NCBI GenBank assembly: GCA_963969495.1
Contig: OZ018328.1
Span: 3,029,886-3,093,885 of the forward strand
Reading direction: 5' to 3'
Origin: Ceratothoa steindachneri
Taxonomy: Eukaryota; Arthropoda; Malacostraca; Isopoda; Cymothoidae
DNA length: 64,000 nt
This document shows positions 9,400 through 20,989 of the stretch, one piece after another (the first letter of the stretch is position 1; each line of letters starts with the position of its first letter). A model generated the notes under the pieces. It searched no databases and was not told the origin of the DNA. It saw only the letters and a list, made by a program, of their open reading frames with translations. A program made the position numbers and the translations under genes.

Positions 9400-11064
9400 T
9401 GCATTTTTTGTTTCTCTTTTTTTGGGAATTCCTTGATATAGTTTCTGCTTTGAGTCTGCAATCTCACCTTGCAGTGTATCTTGGGGGCGGTTCTTCCCTC
9501 GAATCATGTCCACCGCTTCTAAAGTTGCCGCGGTTGTTTATTATGTGGTTATGTGGAATATCAATCACTCTTTTCTCGTCTTCGTTCATTATACGATCCA
9601 GTTTGCCCCACACCTTAACTGCTCTTCTGTGTAAGGACACGTTCGTAGTTGGGAGTTCTATCTCGTTATGAAGATCTCTTATTCTTTTGCACCCACTTCT
9701 TCTTGTGTTGGTGATTATGTATACCGCAGAATTTTACACTTTTTGAAGCTTCATTGCGCTTGTTTTCGAGAGACGGTTCATTGGGATAGTTGGGTAGAGC
9801 AACGTGGCTTTGCAGATGGCGTTGTATATTTTCTTTAGTTTTTTTCTCTTTAGGTTTTTGAGTTGTAACAGTTTTACTAGATGTGTTTTTGCCAGGTTGA
9901 TTCTATTCACAATGTGTTTACAGTAGCCATTTCGGGTGATCTTTAGCCCGAGTACATTTTCTTCGTTTACATAGCAGTATATCTTCTCTTCAATCACTAC
10001 TCTTGAGGTCAAGCGCCTCCCCACTGGAATAATTGAAAACTTTTCTGGATTGGTGCGAATTTTACATTTTCGTTCAAACTCGTTAATGTTGGTAATTTCG
10101 GCCGCTGTGATTCTGGCCATGGTTGGGGAAGGTCTGTATGTACTGTTCGCCACTATCATAATGTCGTCGGCGAATTGGATATATGTTGTCGTATCGTGGA
10201 TTGGCCTTGGTAAATCCATCGTATATATGCTATAAAGTGTTGGGCTTATACAGCCCCCTTGGGGGACACCTTAGAGGACTTCGAAGTCCGGGCCATCGAA
10301 GCCTGATATTGAGATTAACGCCGACCTATCAGTTCTATATTCGCAGAGGCATTTGGTTAAGGCAGAGGGTATCCCTAGTCTCTTGATTTTATATTTCAGG
10401 CCAATTCTCCAAACTTTATCAAACGCCTTTTGGACGTCTCTGAGTACGATGTATGTGTAGTTTCTATCGTATTTGGCCTTTGGAAGCAAGTGATTCGACC
10501 AGAATTGCCAGGGCCGTCTCAGTATTTCTGTTCTTTCTGAATCCGTGCTGATAGTTTGGAATCAGTGCTCTCTCTTCCAGGTGCTTGACTAGTCTATCAT
10601 TTATGGCTTTCTCTATTAATTTTGCTACTGTCTCTAGTAGTGTGATTGGCCTGAAGTTTCCTGGGTTATTTGGTGGCTTACCAGGTTTTGGTAGAAAGAT
10701 AATCTTCCCCCTTTTTAGTGCATCTGGGAAGTATCCTGCGCATAGAGAGGCGTTGAATACTGCTGCTATATGTGACAAAAAGGTGACTGGTCCGCGTATT
10801 AGGTTTTCTCTTGTTATCCCCGATGCCCCAGGTGCCTTCTGTTTTGTAGCTTTGAGCGTTCTTTGAATTTCTTGTAGGGTTATCGGATCGATTCCTTGCT
10901 CTATTAGTAGTGTTGGTGAAGCAGCTATGTTGGGGAATATTTCTTGGCGATTTTGTTCCAAGTCCTCGACCACTCTTGCTTCGTAGTCGCCGTTGAAATC
11001 CTCATTTTCGTTGGGGGAGATATCAAACACCCTCCTCCAGTGCCCACGAAACGCTTCTTCAATT
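9400..11064 (-). pseudogene. LINE C reverse transcriptase and C-terminal region
   Basis: Three minus frames cover the RT. The first (11030-10464) has GYFPDALKRGKIIFLPKPGK, NFRPITLLETV and HGFRKNRNTETA. The second (10489-10271) has DVQKAFDKVW with the first catalytic Asp. The third (10219-9734) has YIQFADDIMIVAN, the two-Asp box. Past 9734 the sense frame continues with an HRRAVKVWGKLDRI segment to about 9400. Frameshifts occur between frames, one between the catalytic blocks, so no complete polymerase is encoded. Confidence 0.85.
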
Positions 11065-11531
11065 TATTGGGGTTCCTTTTCCTTTCCAGCTTCGTTCTCA
11101 AGTCTGATTTTTGGCCTCGGCTTTTTCTTTCCCTTGGCGATGTTAATTTTCTGCCATATTTTGGTAGGATTTAATTCATCATCTATGGCTTCCACGAAAA
11201 GGTCCCACCTTCTGTTTCTTTGTATTTTTATTTCCTCTATTAGTTGGTCTTTCATCGCTGCAGTTTTGCACGGTCGCCTCTCTGAAGGTCATATTCTTCG
11301 ATTGAATCGCTTGTGACTTTATATTCCCTTTCGAGATTTTCGATTTAAGCTGACCTGATTGGATGCAGTAAAGTTCTGTACGTTGTATTGGGAACATGTC
11401 TTTTATCTGCCCTGACAAGTGCCTCCATGATGTCGTCAATCTCTTGGTCTATTTCTTCTAGGGAGGCCTCAGTTAGGTATCTCTGTCCGTAATTGGCGAG
11501 CTCTTCTTCGTAGCTGGTCCAGTCGGCCTGT

Positions 11532-12528
11532 CTATATGATTTTCTCGGTGAACAACTTAATTTGAATGGGGTCCATAGATAAAGTCATGACCACTATTTC
11601 GTGGTCGCTAGTTGATGGAGGGCCCGGATTTGCAACATTCAACACGTGTGCGAGTAGAATACAAACCAGTATATTCAGAGATTCCCCTTGTTTAACTTCG
11701 ATGACGTTCTTTATCGGTTGGATCTTTTCGGCTGTGGCTTTAGCAACTTTAGCGAATGTAAGATTCTGCTTTTCTTCTTCTGCTCTAGCCCTCCCTTTTT
11801 TCTTATTCTCAATTTGCTCACGCTTTATCGGGCATGCCATTACCAGGGTACGATGGTTTCTATTGCAGTTTAAACATTTTTTCGTCTGAGGATTACATTC
11901 GCGCCACGTATGGTTTTTCTCGCTGCACTCAGAGCACCATTTTATATCTCGTTACCGGACAGTCCCTTGTGTTGTGCTTTTCGAGCGCGTAACAGTTGAA
12001 ACAAGTTAGTATACTGACGAATTCATCTGTTTTAATTTGATCGGGCGTGATTTTTAGATGAAACGCGAGAATGCCTGATCCCCTCGCCTTCACAGCCATA
12101 TTTGTTTCGCGGAATATTACTTTGAAAACGTGGGAATACTCCGTATTGTTTGCATGGTTAATGAATTTTATTATTTGTTTGACTTTTGCCCATGGTTGTG
12201 CTCTCTCTATCTCCTCTTTTATCTCGTCTGCATTGTGGTCTCCTATCCAGGGGTCAATTTGACGGCAGTATACAGTCTTCTGGGCCTCTATTTGCCGGGG
12301 CACTTTAGCCTCTAATCCAATCCTTGATAATTCCTCCATGGCTTATTCCGAAAGGATTTTACCCACATCTCTGTCATTTTGGCAAATAGCGATGTAGGAG
12401 TTAGTGTAGTCTAGTAGCCTAACCAGCACTACACCGAGTTCCCCGTAGATTAGTCGAAATACGTTAGTCCTGTCTGGTTTTTGCGCGCCCTTCTGGACGC
12501 GCAAAGGGACCCGTTTAGTGGTGTCCAT
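11532..12528 (-). pseudogene. LINE C ORF1 fused to the end of the endonuclease
   Basis: The N-terminal gag part (12528-12343, 12339-11929) shows TNVFRLIYGELGVVLVRLLD, then VFKVIFRETNMAVKARGSG and a CCHC-like CFNCYALEKHNTRDCPV. The frame at 11840-11532 starts in gag (MACPIK, LTFAKVAKATAEK, LNILVCILLAHVLNVANPGP). It then passes without a break into TSDHEIVV, the SDH motif that ends an APE endonuclease. An internal deletion therefore joined gag and endonuclease in frame. The sequence continues, frameshifted, into the endonuclease-RT linker. Confidence 0.78.
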
Positions 12529-12835
12529 CTTCTTACTAACCGGTTCTTTTCTTTTTCTTCATCGGCTAAAGAGAAGGAAAAGAGAGGAGTTAGATATAGC
12601 TTGCTGTTATATCCGTTTATTCTGATTGGCTTATTCAGCTGTCGAGTCCGTATTCCATACCTAACTACCTATACCCTAGCCCTAGCAGTGTTTGCTCCAC
12701 CTGAATTGTGTCCGCCGCTCACACGGGATCTAACCCGTCCCGTGCTAAGCTTCGGCCTGCGCCTAGTTAGCCGGTTGGTTCAGATATGGCTCCTGCCCAA
12801 GTAGGTATCTAAGGAGACTTCAAGCTTCCTTACCC

Positions 12836-13149
12836 GACTCGCCCTAAAGAGGGTGGATAGGAAAGTAAGAGCGCGTCTTTGTGGAGAGTCCAGTAATCGT
12901 GTCGTCTGACAGTTAAGGTCTCTTCTGTAGCTTCTTTCTTGAGTGAGGAACGATGCAAAAACGATGAATTTCGCCTTACAAAGTTGAAGATGTCGATTGC
13001 GTAAGATTCTTCGTGAGTAAAAAAGGTTTTTCCGCTATTCAGCAACAGTCGAATTATTCTTCTTTTCTTTTTCTTTTCTAGAGAAAGTGGGGGAAAAGGG
13101 GTGATTAGCTAAAAATATAGGAAGGGGGGAAGTGCGGAAAGGAAGGAAG
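12836..13149. other. No gene recognised
   Basis: A stretch between the leader of LINE C and the presumed 3' tail of LINE D. A 71-codon minus frame (12830-13045) shows no recognisable domain. Confidence 0.4.
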
Positions 13150-13214
13150 TATTAGATTAGTAGTTTAGGTGTCCGGTGAACGGGCCATCTCCATTGGTTT
13201 TTCTTCTTTTGTTA

Positions 13215-14134
13215 CGAGGGGCGGTCAATAAGTTTTGCGAATCGGTAGGGCAAAACAGAGGAAGGGGGATGGCTGTTTGTGGGGGTGTTAGGACAAGTAA
13301 TGACAAGTCAGGACCTGCAGCCGCACGCTCCTGCTTCGTCTATTTAAGAAGCAGTGGCTGATCGCAGATCGTCAGTCACAAATATTTCAACAATGGAGAA
13401 GGTTGAGCACCGCGCAGTGATCAAATTTTTGACCAAGGAAAGCAAGAATGCAAAAGAGATCCATGAACGCATGGTTGCAGTGTACACCTTCCTATGCAAC
13501 CATTGCTTGCTGGAATAGGGAGTTCCACCATGGTTGTGAGTCCCTTGAAGATGACCCCTGTCCAGGATGCCCGTCAGACATGACCGCCAAGAACAATGTG
13601 GCCCGTGTGGAGGGAATGATCCTCGGAATTCGACGGTGAAGGTCGAAGAAATCGAGCGAGAACTTGGAATATCACATGGAAGTGTTATCAACATCATCCA
13701 CGACAATTTGGCAATGACTAAGGTCTCTGCTCGTTGGTTCTCTAGAAACCTCATGCCCCATGATCGACTTCAACGTCGTCAAAGTCCACAAGGCCAGAGT
13801 TGCACAAGCTTCCCTGCGCGAGTGCGGATTCGAGGAGCTTAACCATCCCCCCTACAGTCCAGATCTGGCCCCTAGCGACTAATTTTTATTCCGACAGCTC
13901 AAGGCTGCACTGCGTGGACGCCGGTTTGGGGACGATGAAGATATCCAGCTCGCCGTCCAGGAGTGGATTGAACAGCAGTCGGGACATTTCTGGTTGTCGG
14001 GAATTCGAAGCCTCAGAGACAAGTGGCGCAAGTGCATTGAAGTCGAGGGTAGTTATATTGAAAAATAATAAAACAATTTTCCTCATATCTCGTTTCCTTA
14101 TATCCGAATTGCAAAACTTATTGACTGCCCCTCT
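13215..14134 (+). mobile_element. Mariner deletion derivative 1 (0.9 kb), flanked by TA
   Basis: Inverted ends CGAGGGGCGGTCAATAAGTT at 13215 and its complement ending at 14134 are flanked by TA at 13213-13214 and 14135-14136. The length of 920 bp is well below the roughly 1.3 kb of an intact mariner. The internal catalytic region is deleted. A second copy with the same deletion junction lies at 19999-20906 in the other orientation. The copy sits in the 3' UTR of LINE D. Confidence 0.92.
13393..14068 (+). pseudogene. Mariner transposase remnant with core deleted
   Basis: From the ATG at 13393 the frames read MEKVEHRAVIKFLTKESKNA, a CWNREFHHGCESLEDDP block and VEEIERELGISHGSV, up to ARWFSRNLMPHDR (near 13770). 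The sequence then jumps directly to DFNVVKVHKARVAQA, followed by NHPPYSPDLAPSD at 13846-13880 and RSLRDKWRKCIEVEG at the end. The part with the first two catalytic aspartates, about 150 residues, is missing. Frameshifts and a stop after APSD are also present. Confidence 0.88.
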
Positions 14135-14192
14135 TATTTTATGAACTCTTTCTTATTCTTTTAACTTTTATTATTATTATTATTTATTATTA

Positions 14193-14293
<101 letters not shown>

Positions 14294-14373
14294 TATTTAT
14301 CTATAAATATATATTTTTTCTAGTTCATTCTCTTGAATCTTGGGATTGGCTCGGCACTTTTGGTATTTGGGAG

Positions 14374-17300
14374 TTAATTTATATACTCTCCCTCCTCTGG
14401 ATCGAGGGTGCCTAGTGTATCATTGGGGAGAATGTTTTCCAACTTCTCCCAAATGTCTCTTCCTCTTTTGTTGAGATACAATTTCAAAGGATCAAGTCCT
14501 ATTTCTTCGTGTAGGCTCCTCGAGGTCTTGAAGTCGTACCACTTGGAGCCAATGATAAAACGGAGTCCTTGGTTCGGCATTCTTTGAAGTTCGACATTTT
14601 TTTGTTCGATGATTCATTGAGAGGTATATTGGGGTACCCCAGTTTCGATCTAACTAAACTGGTGTATAGCTTTTTCTTATTTGCTATTGTAAAGTATCTA
14701 AATTGGTGGAGTTTGTCTAGTTCAGCTCTTGCAAATCCAGTTCTGGTGCTCACATATCTATTCATTCCGGTACTAGAGAGTCTGTAGCCGAGGATTGACG
14801 CGTGCGGATAGTATTCAATATCGGTGTTTCCTAGATTGAAGGAGATGGTACGATGTCTCCCTATTGCAGTTGCAGAGAACTTAGACACGTTTGTTTGGAT
14901 TTTCCAGCGTCTTTCGAAGTTGGAGATCTTTTTGGCCTCAGCTGCCGTGGCTCTGGCCATCATCCTTGCCGACTTTGTCCTCCTAACTCCAACTTGAGTG
15001 ATATCGTCCGCGTATTGTACATTTAGTGTTTTTTCGTCAATTGGTTTAGGGATGTCTCTCGTGAAGATGGTGAAGAGAGTGGGGCTAAGGCATCCTCCTT
15101 TTGGAACACCGGAGGCAAGTCGAAGGATTCCCCTGTATGCCCCTCGAAGGCAATCACTGCTCGCCTATTGGTTAGATAGCTACAGAGGATCTTTTTAAAA
15201 AGGGGGGGAGTTTCAGTCTTGAGATTTTGTATTTCAGGGCTTCGATCCAAACTTTATCGAAGGCCTTCTTAACGTCTCTGCAGACGAAGTCAATCCAGCA
15301 TACTCTAACCTGCCATGCTGCTGCGTGTTGCAGCATATGGGCTATGGCTGTCTCAGTGCCTCGGTGTTCGCTAAATCTGTGTTGTTCATCGTTCAGTAGA
15401 TTCTTTTCTGCTAGGTATTTTGCCAGTCTGCTGTTGAGGATTTTTTTAAAAACCTTCCCAACGGTCTCTAGCAGTGAGATGGGTCTAGAATTCATGACCT
15501 GGTTTGGTGGTTTTCCCGGTTTAGATATGAAAATAATTTTAGAGGTCTTCAGTCCATCCGAGAAGTAGCCCATCGCTAGAGACGCCTTGAACAGGTTCAG
15601 CAGCATGGTCCTAAGTCTCTCCGGTGCTTCTTTTAAATGCCTGATTGTAATTTGGCTGAACCCCGGGGCTTTAGATTTGAATGAAGAAATTGCTTTTGAT
15701 AATTCCTCCACTGTTATTATCCTCCCTTCCTGAGAGTTACCGTGTAGCTGATGGATGCATGTGGTTCTATAAGGGTCAAACCTGCCTTCTCCCCTTTCCA
15801 TATGCTCGAGAACCTGCTGCTCAAAGCCTAGTTCAAAGTCTTTCTCTTGTTCATCTGATATTTTGAAGACATTTTCCTAGACTACGCGGAACAGCTTCTC
15901 TTTCTCGCTGGGTGTGACCGCCGTAGTTCCTTCATGTTTGATTGCAGATGGGCCGAGGGAGCGAGAGTTCCCTTTTACTTTGTTGATAGTCGTCCAAAAG
16001 GCCTTCGGGTTCCTCTCAGTGTCTAATTTTTCTACAATTTTATTCCCCTTGTTTCTGAGGTCTAATCCTAGCGTGGAATTCCACTGACTTTTGAGATACT
16101 GAACGAAGCGGAAGTACATGGGCCTGGTGTATCCCATGTTGAGGATGTTCTCGTAGACGCGGGAGAATCGTTGTTGTAGCACCACTCTCTCTTGTGTGGG
16201 TTTTGTAGGAATGGTAATTTTGTGTGATGCAATGGGGATAGCTATGGTATCGGCGTTAGAGATTCAGGCGCTAATAGCAGTATGCTCTTCATCCAGATCT
16301 ACTTCAGATGCATCATTCAGATCAGGGATATCCGCTGGGAATGCCCTCCTGTATTCTTCCCATTTGGCATTCCAGAAGTCTTTTCTTGGGGTAACTGGGA
16401 CTGGGATAGGGGCAGTTACTATAGTGATCAGCATGGGCAAATGATCACTTGGTGTTAGTGGCCCTGGAGTGATGAGTTGGTGAAAGGGGAAGTTTGGGTT
16501 CGTGAATACGACATCTGGTTTGGTGGCTGACCTTGGGTATAAATATGTGGGAAAGTCCGGCCCATTGCGCTCTGCAACGCCCCTTCTAGTTGAAAAGATC
16601 GAGTAGTCTACCTCTTGAGTTTGTCGTCGAGTATCTCGCTGCCCTATTCCTGGCCTTAAGGTCTCCAGCGAATAGTACTGGGTGCTCTTTTGTGAAAAGG
16701 GTGTATAGGTCATGATAGGGCAGATATAACCGGCGGGGAGGCTGGTAACCCGCGCTCAGTTTGATGTCGCCCGTAGAGCACCTTAAGATGATCGACAGTG
16801 TCGATTCATTCATTGGGTTTCCTTGTCTGAATTGTAAATTAATTTTTACTGCTATTAGCGCTCCATTAAATCTCTATCCTGTGCAATTCTTTTGGAGAAC
16901 GTTGTATCCAAATATCTTCTGTCTGTCATCGTCCTTGATGCTAGTTTCAGACAGCAGAAGAACATCTGGATCCAGTTCTCTGTAGATATTGAACAGTTTG
17001 TTTTTGTTGTTTGATTTATTCTTGGTCGTTTGATGGCCAGACTTTAGTTTTTTGCATAATGATGGGTCATAGAGCCTGAAATGCTCGTTGTAGAGTTTTG
17101 ATTTGCAGACAAGTAGAGATGCTTTGATTATCTCCTCGGTAACTGGAGAGTCATAGCACCACTTGATGTGTCCTTTTCTGACTCCTGCTGCTACGTCCTC
17201 TGTAGAGATCTCCTTCTTTTCGATGGTGTGTGAGTTAAGAGCTAAGGTGAGCCGGATTTCTTTGCCGTCTAGCTCTAGCTCCTCCTCTTTTTGTTCAGAG

Positions 17301-17491
17301 TCTATTTCCTGAATCTTTGGCTCTTCTTTGTTTTTCTTATTTCTCTTTTGCTTGGGCGAGTCAGGTGGAATTGCTTGGGCGTCTGCTTGCTGTTGTTGAT
17401 TCGTAGCTAAGGTTATATCCTGGGTTTTCCCACATCCGAGCTTTCGTCTGCTTCTGCCGGTTTTTCTCGGGGTATGTTGCCGATACGACAT
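14374..17491 (-). pseudogene. LINE D ORF2: endonuclease and reverse transcriptase
   Basis: The minus frames in sense order carry DPDVLLLSETSI (endonuclease Glu block, 16980-16945), GYQPPRRLYLPYHDL, FAGDLKARN (16680-16655) and PSDHLPML (16450-16425). The RT follows: GYFSDGLKTSKIIFISKPGK, RPISLLETVGK, RDVKKAFDKVW (15290-15250) and an NVQYADDITQV box near 15020-14990. A C-terminal region with LVRSKLGYPNIPLNES follows. At least seven frames are needed, so the ORF is broken, but all catalytic blocks are recognisable. Confidence 0.85.
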
Positions 17492-18467
17492 TTTCAGATT
17501 GAGGGTTGTCTGGGAATTTGATTGTCTCTAGGTCGTTTGCAGCCAGCATCTTATTCACTTTAATATTGAATGAACCTGGGCAGGCTAAGTTCATCACATG
17601 TGCATGCAGAATGCATGCCAGCATTTTAGTAGGGGTAGAGTCGTTCAATTGTAATACAGTCTGAGGTTGAGTCGTTGTAAAGTTCTGCTGGTGTTGGCTT
17701 TTAGCGGCTGCGGTGTATGTCGGTTTTTGTCTGTCCGCTACTTCTCTCTTCTTCTTCAGCTGTTCTTTCCTGACCGACACTGCATGCTCAGGGTACGGTG
17801 ATTCCCCGGACAGTTAATGCACATTTTTGTGTCACTAACGCAGTGCATCCAGTCGTGTCCTGCCTTTGCGCTCTCAGAGCAGATCTTTGTTTTCCCAGAC
17901 TCGGGGCAGGAGCCAGTTGAATGTTCTTCGACCTTGTAGCAGTTGAAACAGGTTAGTAGCCTGAAGAATCTTCCCTCTCTATTTGATCTGGGGATATGAT
18001 CATAGAGAACAATTTTAAACCTGCTTCCTTGGTTTTTGCTGCCATTTCCATATCCGTGAAGACCACTTTGAACACGTAAGAGAGGTTGCGGAACTTTACA
18101 ACTTCTGCCCATTGATGATTCCTCTCAATCTCCGCCTTGATGGCTTCAGCTGTCTTTTCTCCAACCCATGGGTCCACTCTTCTGCATATAATAGCCTTCC
18201 TTGCTGCCAATGCTGGCGATGGCCGTGGTTGCAGCCCTATCTTGGCCAGCTCTCTCGTGCCTTCCGCTATGATTAATTTCACTAGATCTTCTTGCCTGTC
18301 GCAGATGACTGTGTAGCTTCTATTAGCCGTTTTAGTACAATTCCAAGTTTGTCATAAATGGCCACAAATACCTCCGCCATGTCAGGTTTCTCATTTCCAG
18401 TGAGTCTCAGTGGGACTCGAAAGTTCAACGACTCCCCCCTCCTATTCATGCAGGAGTGCCTTCTCAT
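17361..18467 (-). pseudogene. LINE D ORF1 (gag-like, CCHC knuckles)
   Basis: Frames 18467-18282, 18282-17953, 18112-17756 and 17780-17361 make an RNA-binding gag-like protein. Landmarks are VPLRLTGNEKPDMAEVFVAI, KAIICRRVDPWVGEKTAEAI and YVFKVVFTDMEMAAK, then CFNCYKVEEHSTGSCPES and a KMCINCPGNHRTLSMQC knuckle. Next come a basic stretch, TYTAAAKSQ, ILHAHVMNLACPGSF and IKFPDNPQSE. A tail with HIKWCYDSPVTEE (17180-17140) overlaps the start of ORF2 frames. Multiple frameshifts make it a pseudogene. Confidence 0.8.
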
Positions 18468-18502
18468 TAACTTACTGTGCTCTTCTCTGATCTAGTCGAG
18501 AC

Positions 18503-18846
18503 AGAAACAGGAGGAATCTCCAATCAGTCCGCCCCGACCGAGGAATGCCAGAAACAGGACGAATCTGCAATCAGTCCGGCTCTCCTTATTAGATCTGTGA
18601 GGCAGGGCAGTTCAGACTCATGAGTCCCGAAACTGCCACCACTACAGCCCCGGTAGAAACAGGAGGAATCTCCAATCAGTCCGGCTCTCCTTATTATATC
18701 TGTGAGACAGGGCAGTTCAGACTCACGAGTCCCGGAACTGCCACCACTACAGCCCCGGTAGAAACAGGAGGTATCTCCAATCAGTCTACCAGGGCCTTAT
18801 CCCACTACCGAGAGCAGCAGAAACAGGAGGAATTTTCAATCAGTCC
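18503..18846 (-). promoter_or_regulatory. Tandem 5'-leader repeats of LINE D
   Basis: A 105-bp unit is repeated exactly in register at 18551-18655 and 18656-18760 with only a few differences. Its core, in LINE sense ATTGGAGATTYCTCCTGTT, occurs five times (plus-strand anchors at 18503, 18551, 18656, 18761 and 18820). The same core occurs once upstream of ORF1 in copy F (25788-25810), in sense orientation. Tandem leader monomers with promoter activity are known from mouse L1; a promoter role here is inferred from position. Confidence 0.7.
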
Positions 18847-18960
18847 ACCGCTCCTCAGTTTGGGAATAGTGTGACAGTCAACGCGGGCTTCCCCAGGGTA
18901 GACACTTGGCGCTGTGTTCTGCTAGTTCGAGGTACACTGGTGAGTTTGGCTGATCTAGTT

Positions 18961-19265
18961 TATTCGAGAGCTTGGTTTGAAAAACGTTCACGATAGGGGA
19001 AATTTTTCACTTAATATGTCCTCCTTTACCTGGTTGTAGATTCTCTGACTGCAGAGCTTGACCCAAATCTGAATTATCTTTTGCCTTTTGTCTTTCGGGA
19101 AGTGGCGAGTAAGTGAGTGTGAGTGATAGTGGTGTATTAGAGTATTGGAGTTTGGGGATAGTGGTGAAATAAGAAAGTTTGAGAGTTGCGAGATTTGCAA
19201 AATGGTGTCTGGAGATCAGACTAATATCTTTCATTGTTTGTTTTGTTTGTTATGTTATTATTGTT

Positions 19266-19268
<3 letters not shown>
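18961..19268. other. No gene recognised
   Basis: Sequence between the leader of LINE D and the (TA)n tract. Two short overlapping minus frames exist but no domain is visible. Confidence 0.45.

Positions 19269-19357
<89 letters not shown>
19269..19357. repeat. (TA)n microsatellite
   Basis: A TA tract of about 88 bp. It lies just beyond the 3' end of LINE E in that element's sense orientation. Confidence 0.95.
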
Positions 19358-19360
<3 letters not shown>

Positions 19361-19998
19361 TTTAAGGCGTTCAAACCTTTGGACTCTTGTACAATTTGCT
19401 TTAAATTATTAACTTGACGTGTAGTTTGGGTGTTTAGATTGATTTTATGATTATGTTTCTACTTCGATTCTTAGGTGTTGTCTTATTTAGTTTTATAACT
19501 GTTATGCTATATTCGTATTTGGTATTTGTGTTCCGTGTGTTATTTTAGTTCTGTGACTGTTTTTCTATATTCGCATTTGGTAGTTATGTATTTGTGTTTT
19601 GTGTGTTCGTACTTACCTGTTTTCTTCCTGTTATTCTTCTTTCCTCGTTGTCTTCATTAGGTTGTTTTGGTTTTCTTGGTTCTTGATATATAGTCGTTTC
19701 GGTTGGTCATTTTCGGTTAGTTTTCATAATCGGTTTTGTCGGTAGTATAATCTTATGCAAAAAATGGGACAATTGCGTCTTCAAGCTTGCTGACGCTGCA
19801 TGAGAATCTTACGCGGCTGGGACCTTGTTGGTTTTCTACGATGAGTGCTCTGATTACTTCATTGTTATACGTTATTATTTTCTCTTTCATATCTGACACT
19901 CTTTCTTTTAAGATCGTATTGAGCGGTTTGATGTTCACCGCTCTGTGCAGATCCACTTGCTTCCTCCACTTCCTCCTCTTTGTGTTAGTTATAAGGTA

Positions 19999-20906
19999 CG
20001 AGGGGCGGTCAATAAGTTTTGCAATTCGGATATATGGAAACGAGATATGAGGAAAAGTGTTTTATTATTTTTCAATATAACTTCCCTCGACTTCAATGCA
20101 CTTGCGCCACTTGTCCATGAGGCTTCGAATTTCCGAAAACCAGAAATGTCCCGACTGCTGTTCAATCCACTCCTGGTCGGCGAGCTAGACATCTTCATCG
20201 TCCCCAAACCGGCGTCCACGCAGTGCAGCCTTGAGCTGGCGGAATAAAAAGTATTCGCTAGGGGCCAGATCTGGACTGTAGGGGGGATGGTTAAGCTCCT
20301 CGAATGGGCACTCGCGCAGGGCAGCTTGTGCAACTCTGGCCTTGTGGACTTTGACGACGTTGAAGTCGATCATGGGGCGTGAGGTTTCTAGGGAACCAAC
20401 GAGCAGAGAAATTGGTCATGGCCAAATTGTCGTGGATGATTTTGATTACACTTCCATGTGATATTTCAAGTTCTCGCTCGATTTCTTCGATCTTCACCCG
20501 TCGAATTTCGAGGATCATTCTCTTTACACGGGCCACATTGTCCTCGTTGGTCACGTCTGACGGGCGTCATCTTCAAGGGACTCACGACCATAGCGGAACT
20601 CCATATTCCAGCAAGCAATGGTTGCATAGGAAGGTGTACACTGCAACCATGCGTTCATGGATCTCTTTTGCATTCTTGCTTTCCTTGGTCAAAAATTTGA
20701 TCACTGCGCGGTGCTCAACCTTCTCCATTGTTGAAAAATTTGTGGCTGACGATCTGCGATCAGCCACTGCTTCTTAAATAGACGAGGCGGGAGCGTGCGG
20801 CTGCAGGTCCTGACTTGTTATAACTTGCCTTAACATCCCTACAAACAGCCATCCTCCTTTCTCTGTTGTGCCCTACCGATTCGCAAAACTTATTGACCGC
20901 CCCTCG
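19999..20906 (-). mobile_element. Mariner deletion derivative 2 (0.9 kb), flanked by TA
   Basis: Inverted ends CGAGGGGCGGTCAATAAGTT at 19999 and its complement ending at 20906 are flanked by TA at 19997-19998 and 20907-20908. The 908-bp element is the reverse-oriented sister of the one at 13215-14134. It has the same internal deletion and lies within the 3' part of LINE E. Confidence 0.93.
20058..20733 (-). pseudogene. Mariner transposase remnant, same deletion as derivative 1
   Basis: Minus frames 20767-20582, 20554-20291 and 20373-20058 give EKVEHRAVIKFLTKESKNA and KIEEIERELEISHGSV, up to RWFPRNLTPHDR, then directly MIDFNVVKVHKARVAQA. SPDLAPSEYFLF follows, with Glu replacing the third catalytic Asp. 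The junction between the HDR motif and DFNVVKVHKA is the same as in the copy at 13.2-14.1 kb. The first two catalytic aspartates are absent. Confidence 0.88.
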
Positions 20907-20989
20907 TACATACATTTATTTTTTACCTTTTGCAAATCTTTTGTGATGTTTTTGAGGTTCCGAACAGAGTTACAGAGGGATAAATGAGG

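Larger units (their letters stand above)
9240..12835 (-). mobile_element. LINE copy C with an internal deletion
   Basis: Minus-strand LINE of the A-F family. In sense order there is a leader (about 12835-12530), ORF1 (12528-11640), an abrupt junction into the end of the endonuclease (about 11630-11440), and a largely complete RT and C-terminal region (11064-9400). A 3' tail follows to about 9240. The C-terminal half of ORF1 and most of the endonuclease are lost. The 3' tail (GAGATGGC block near 9320) resembles that downstream of copy D at 13165-13200. Confidence 0.8.
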
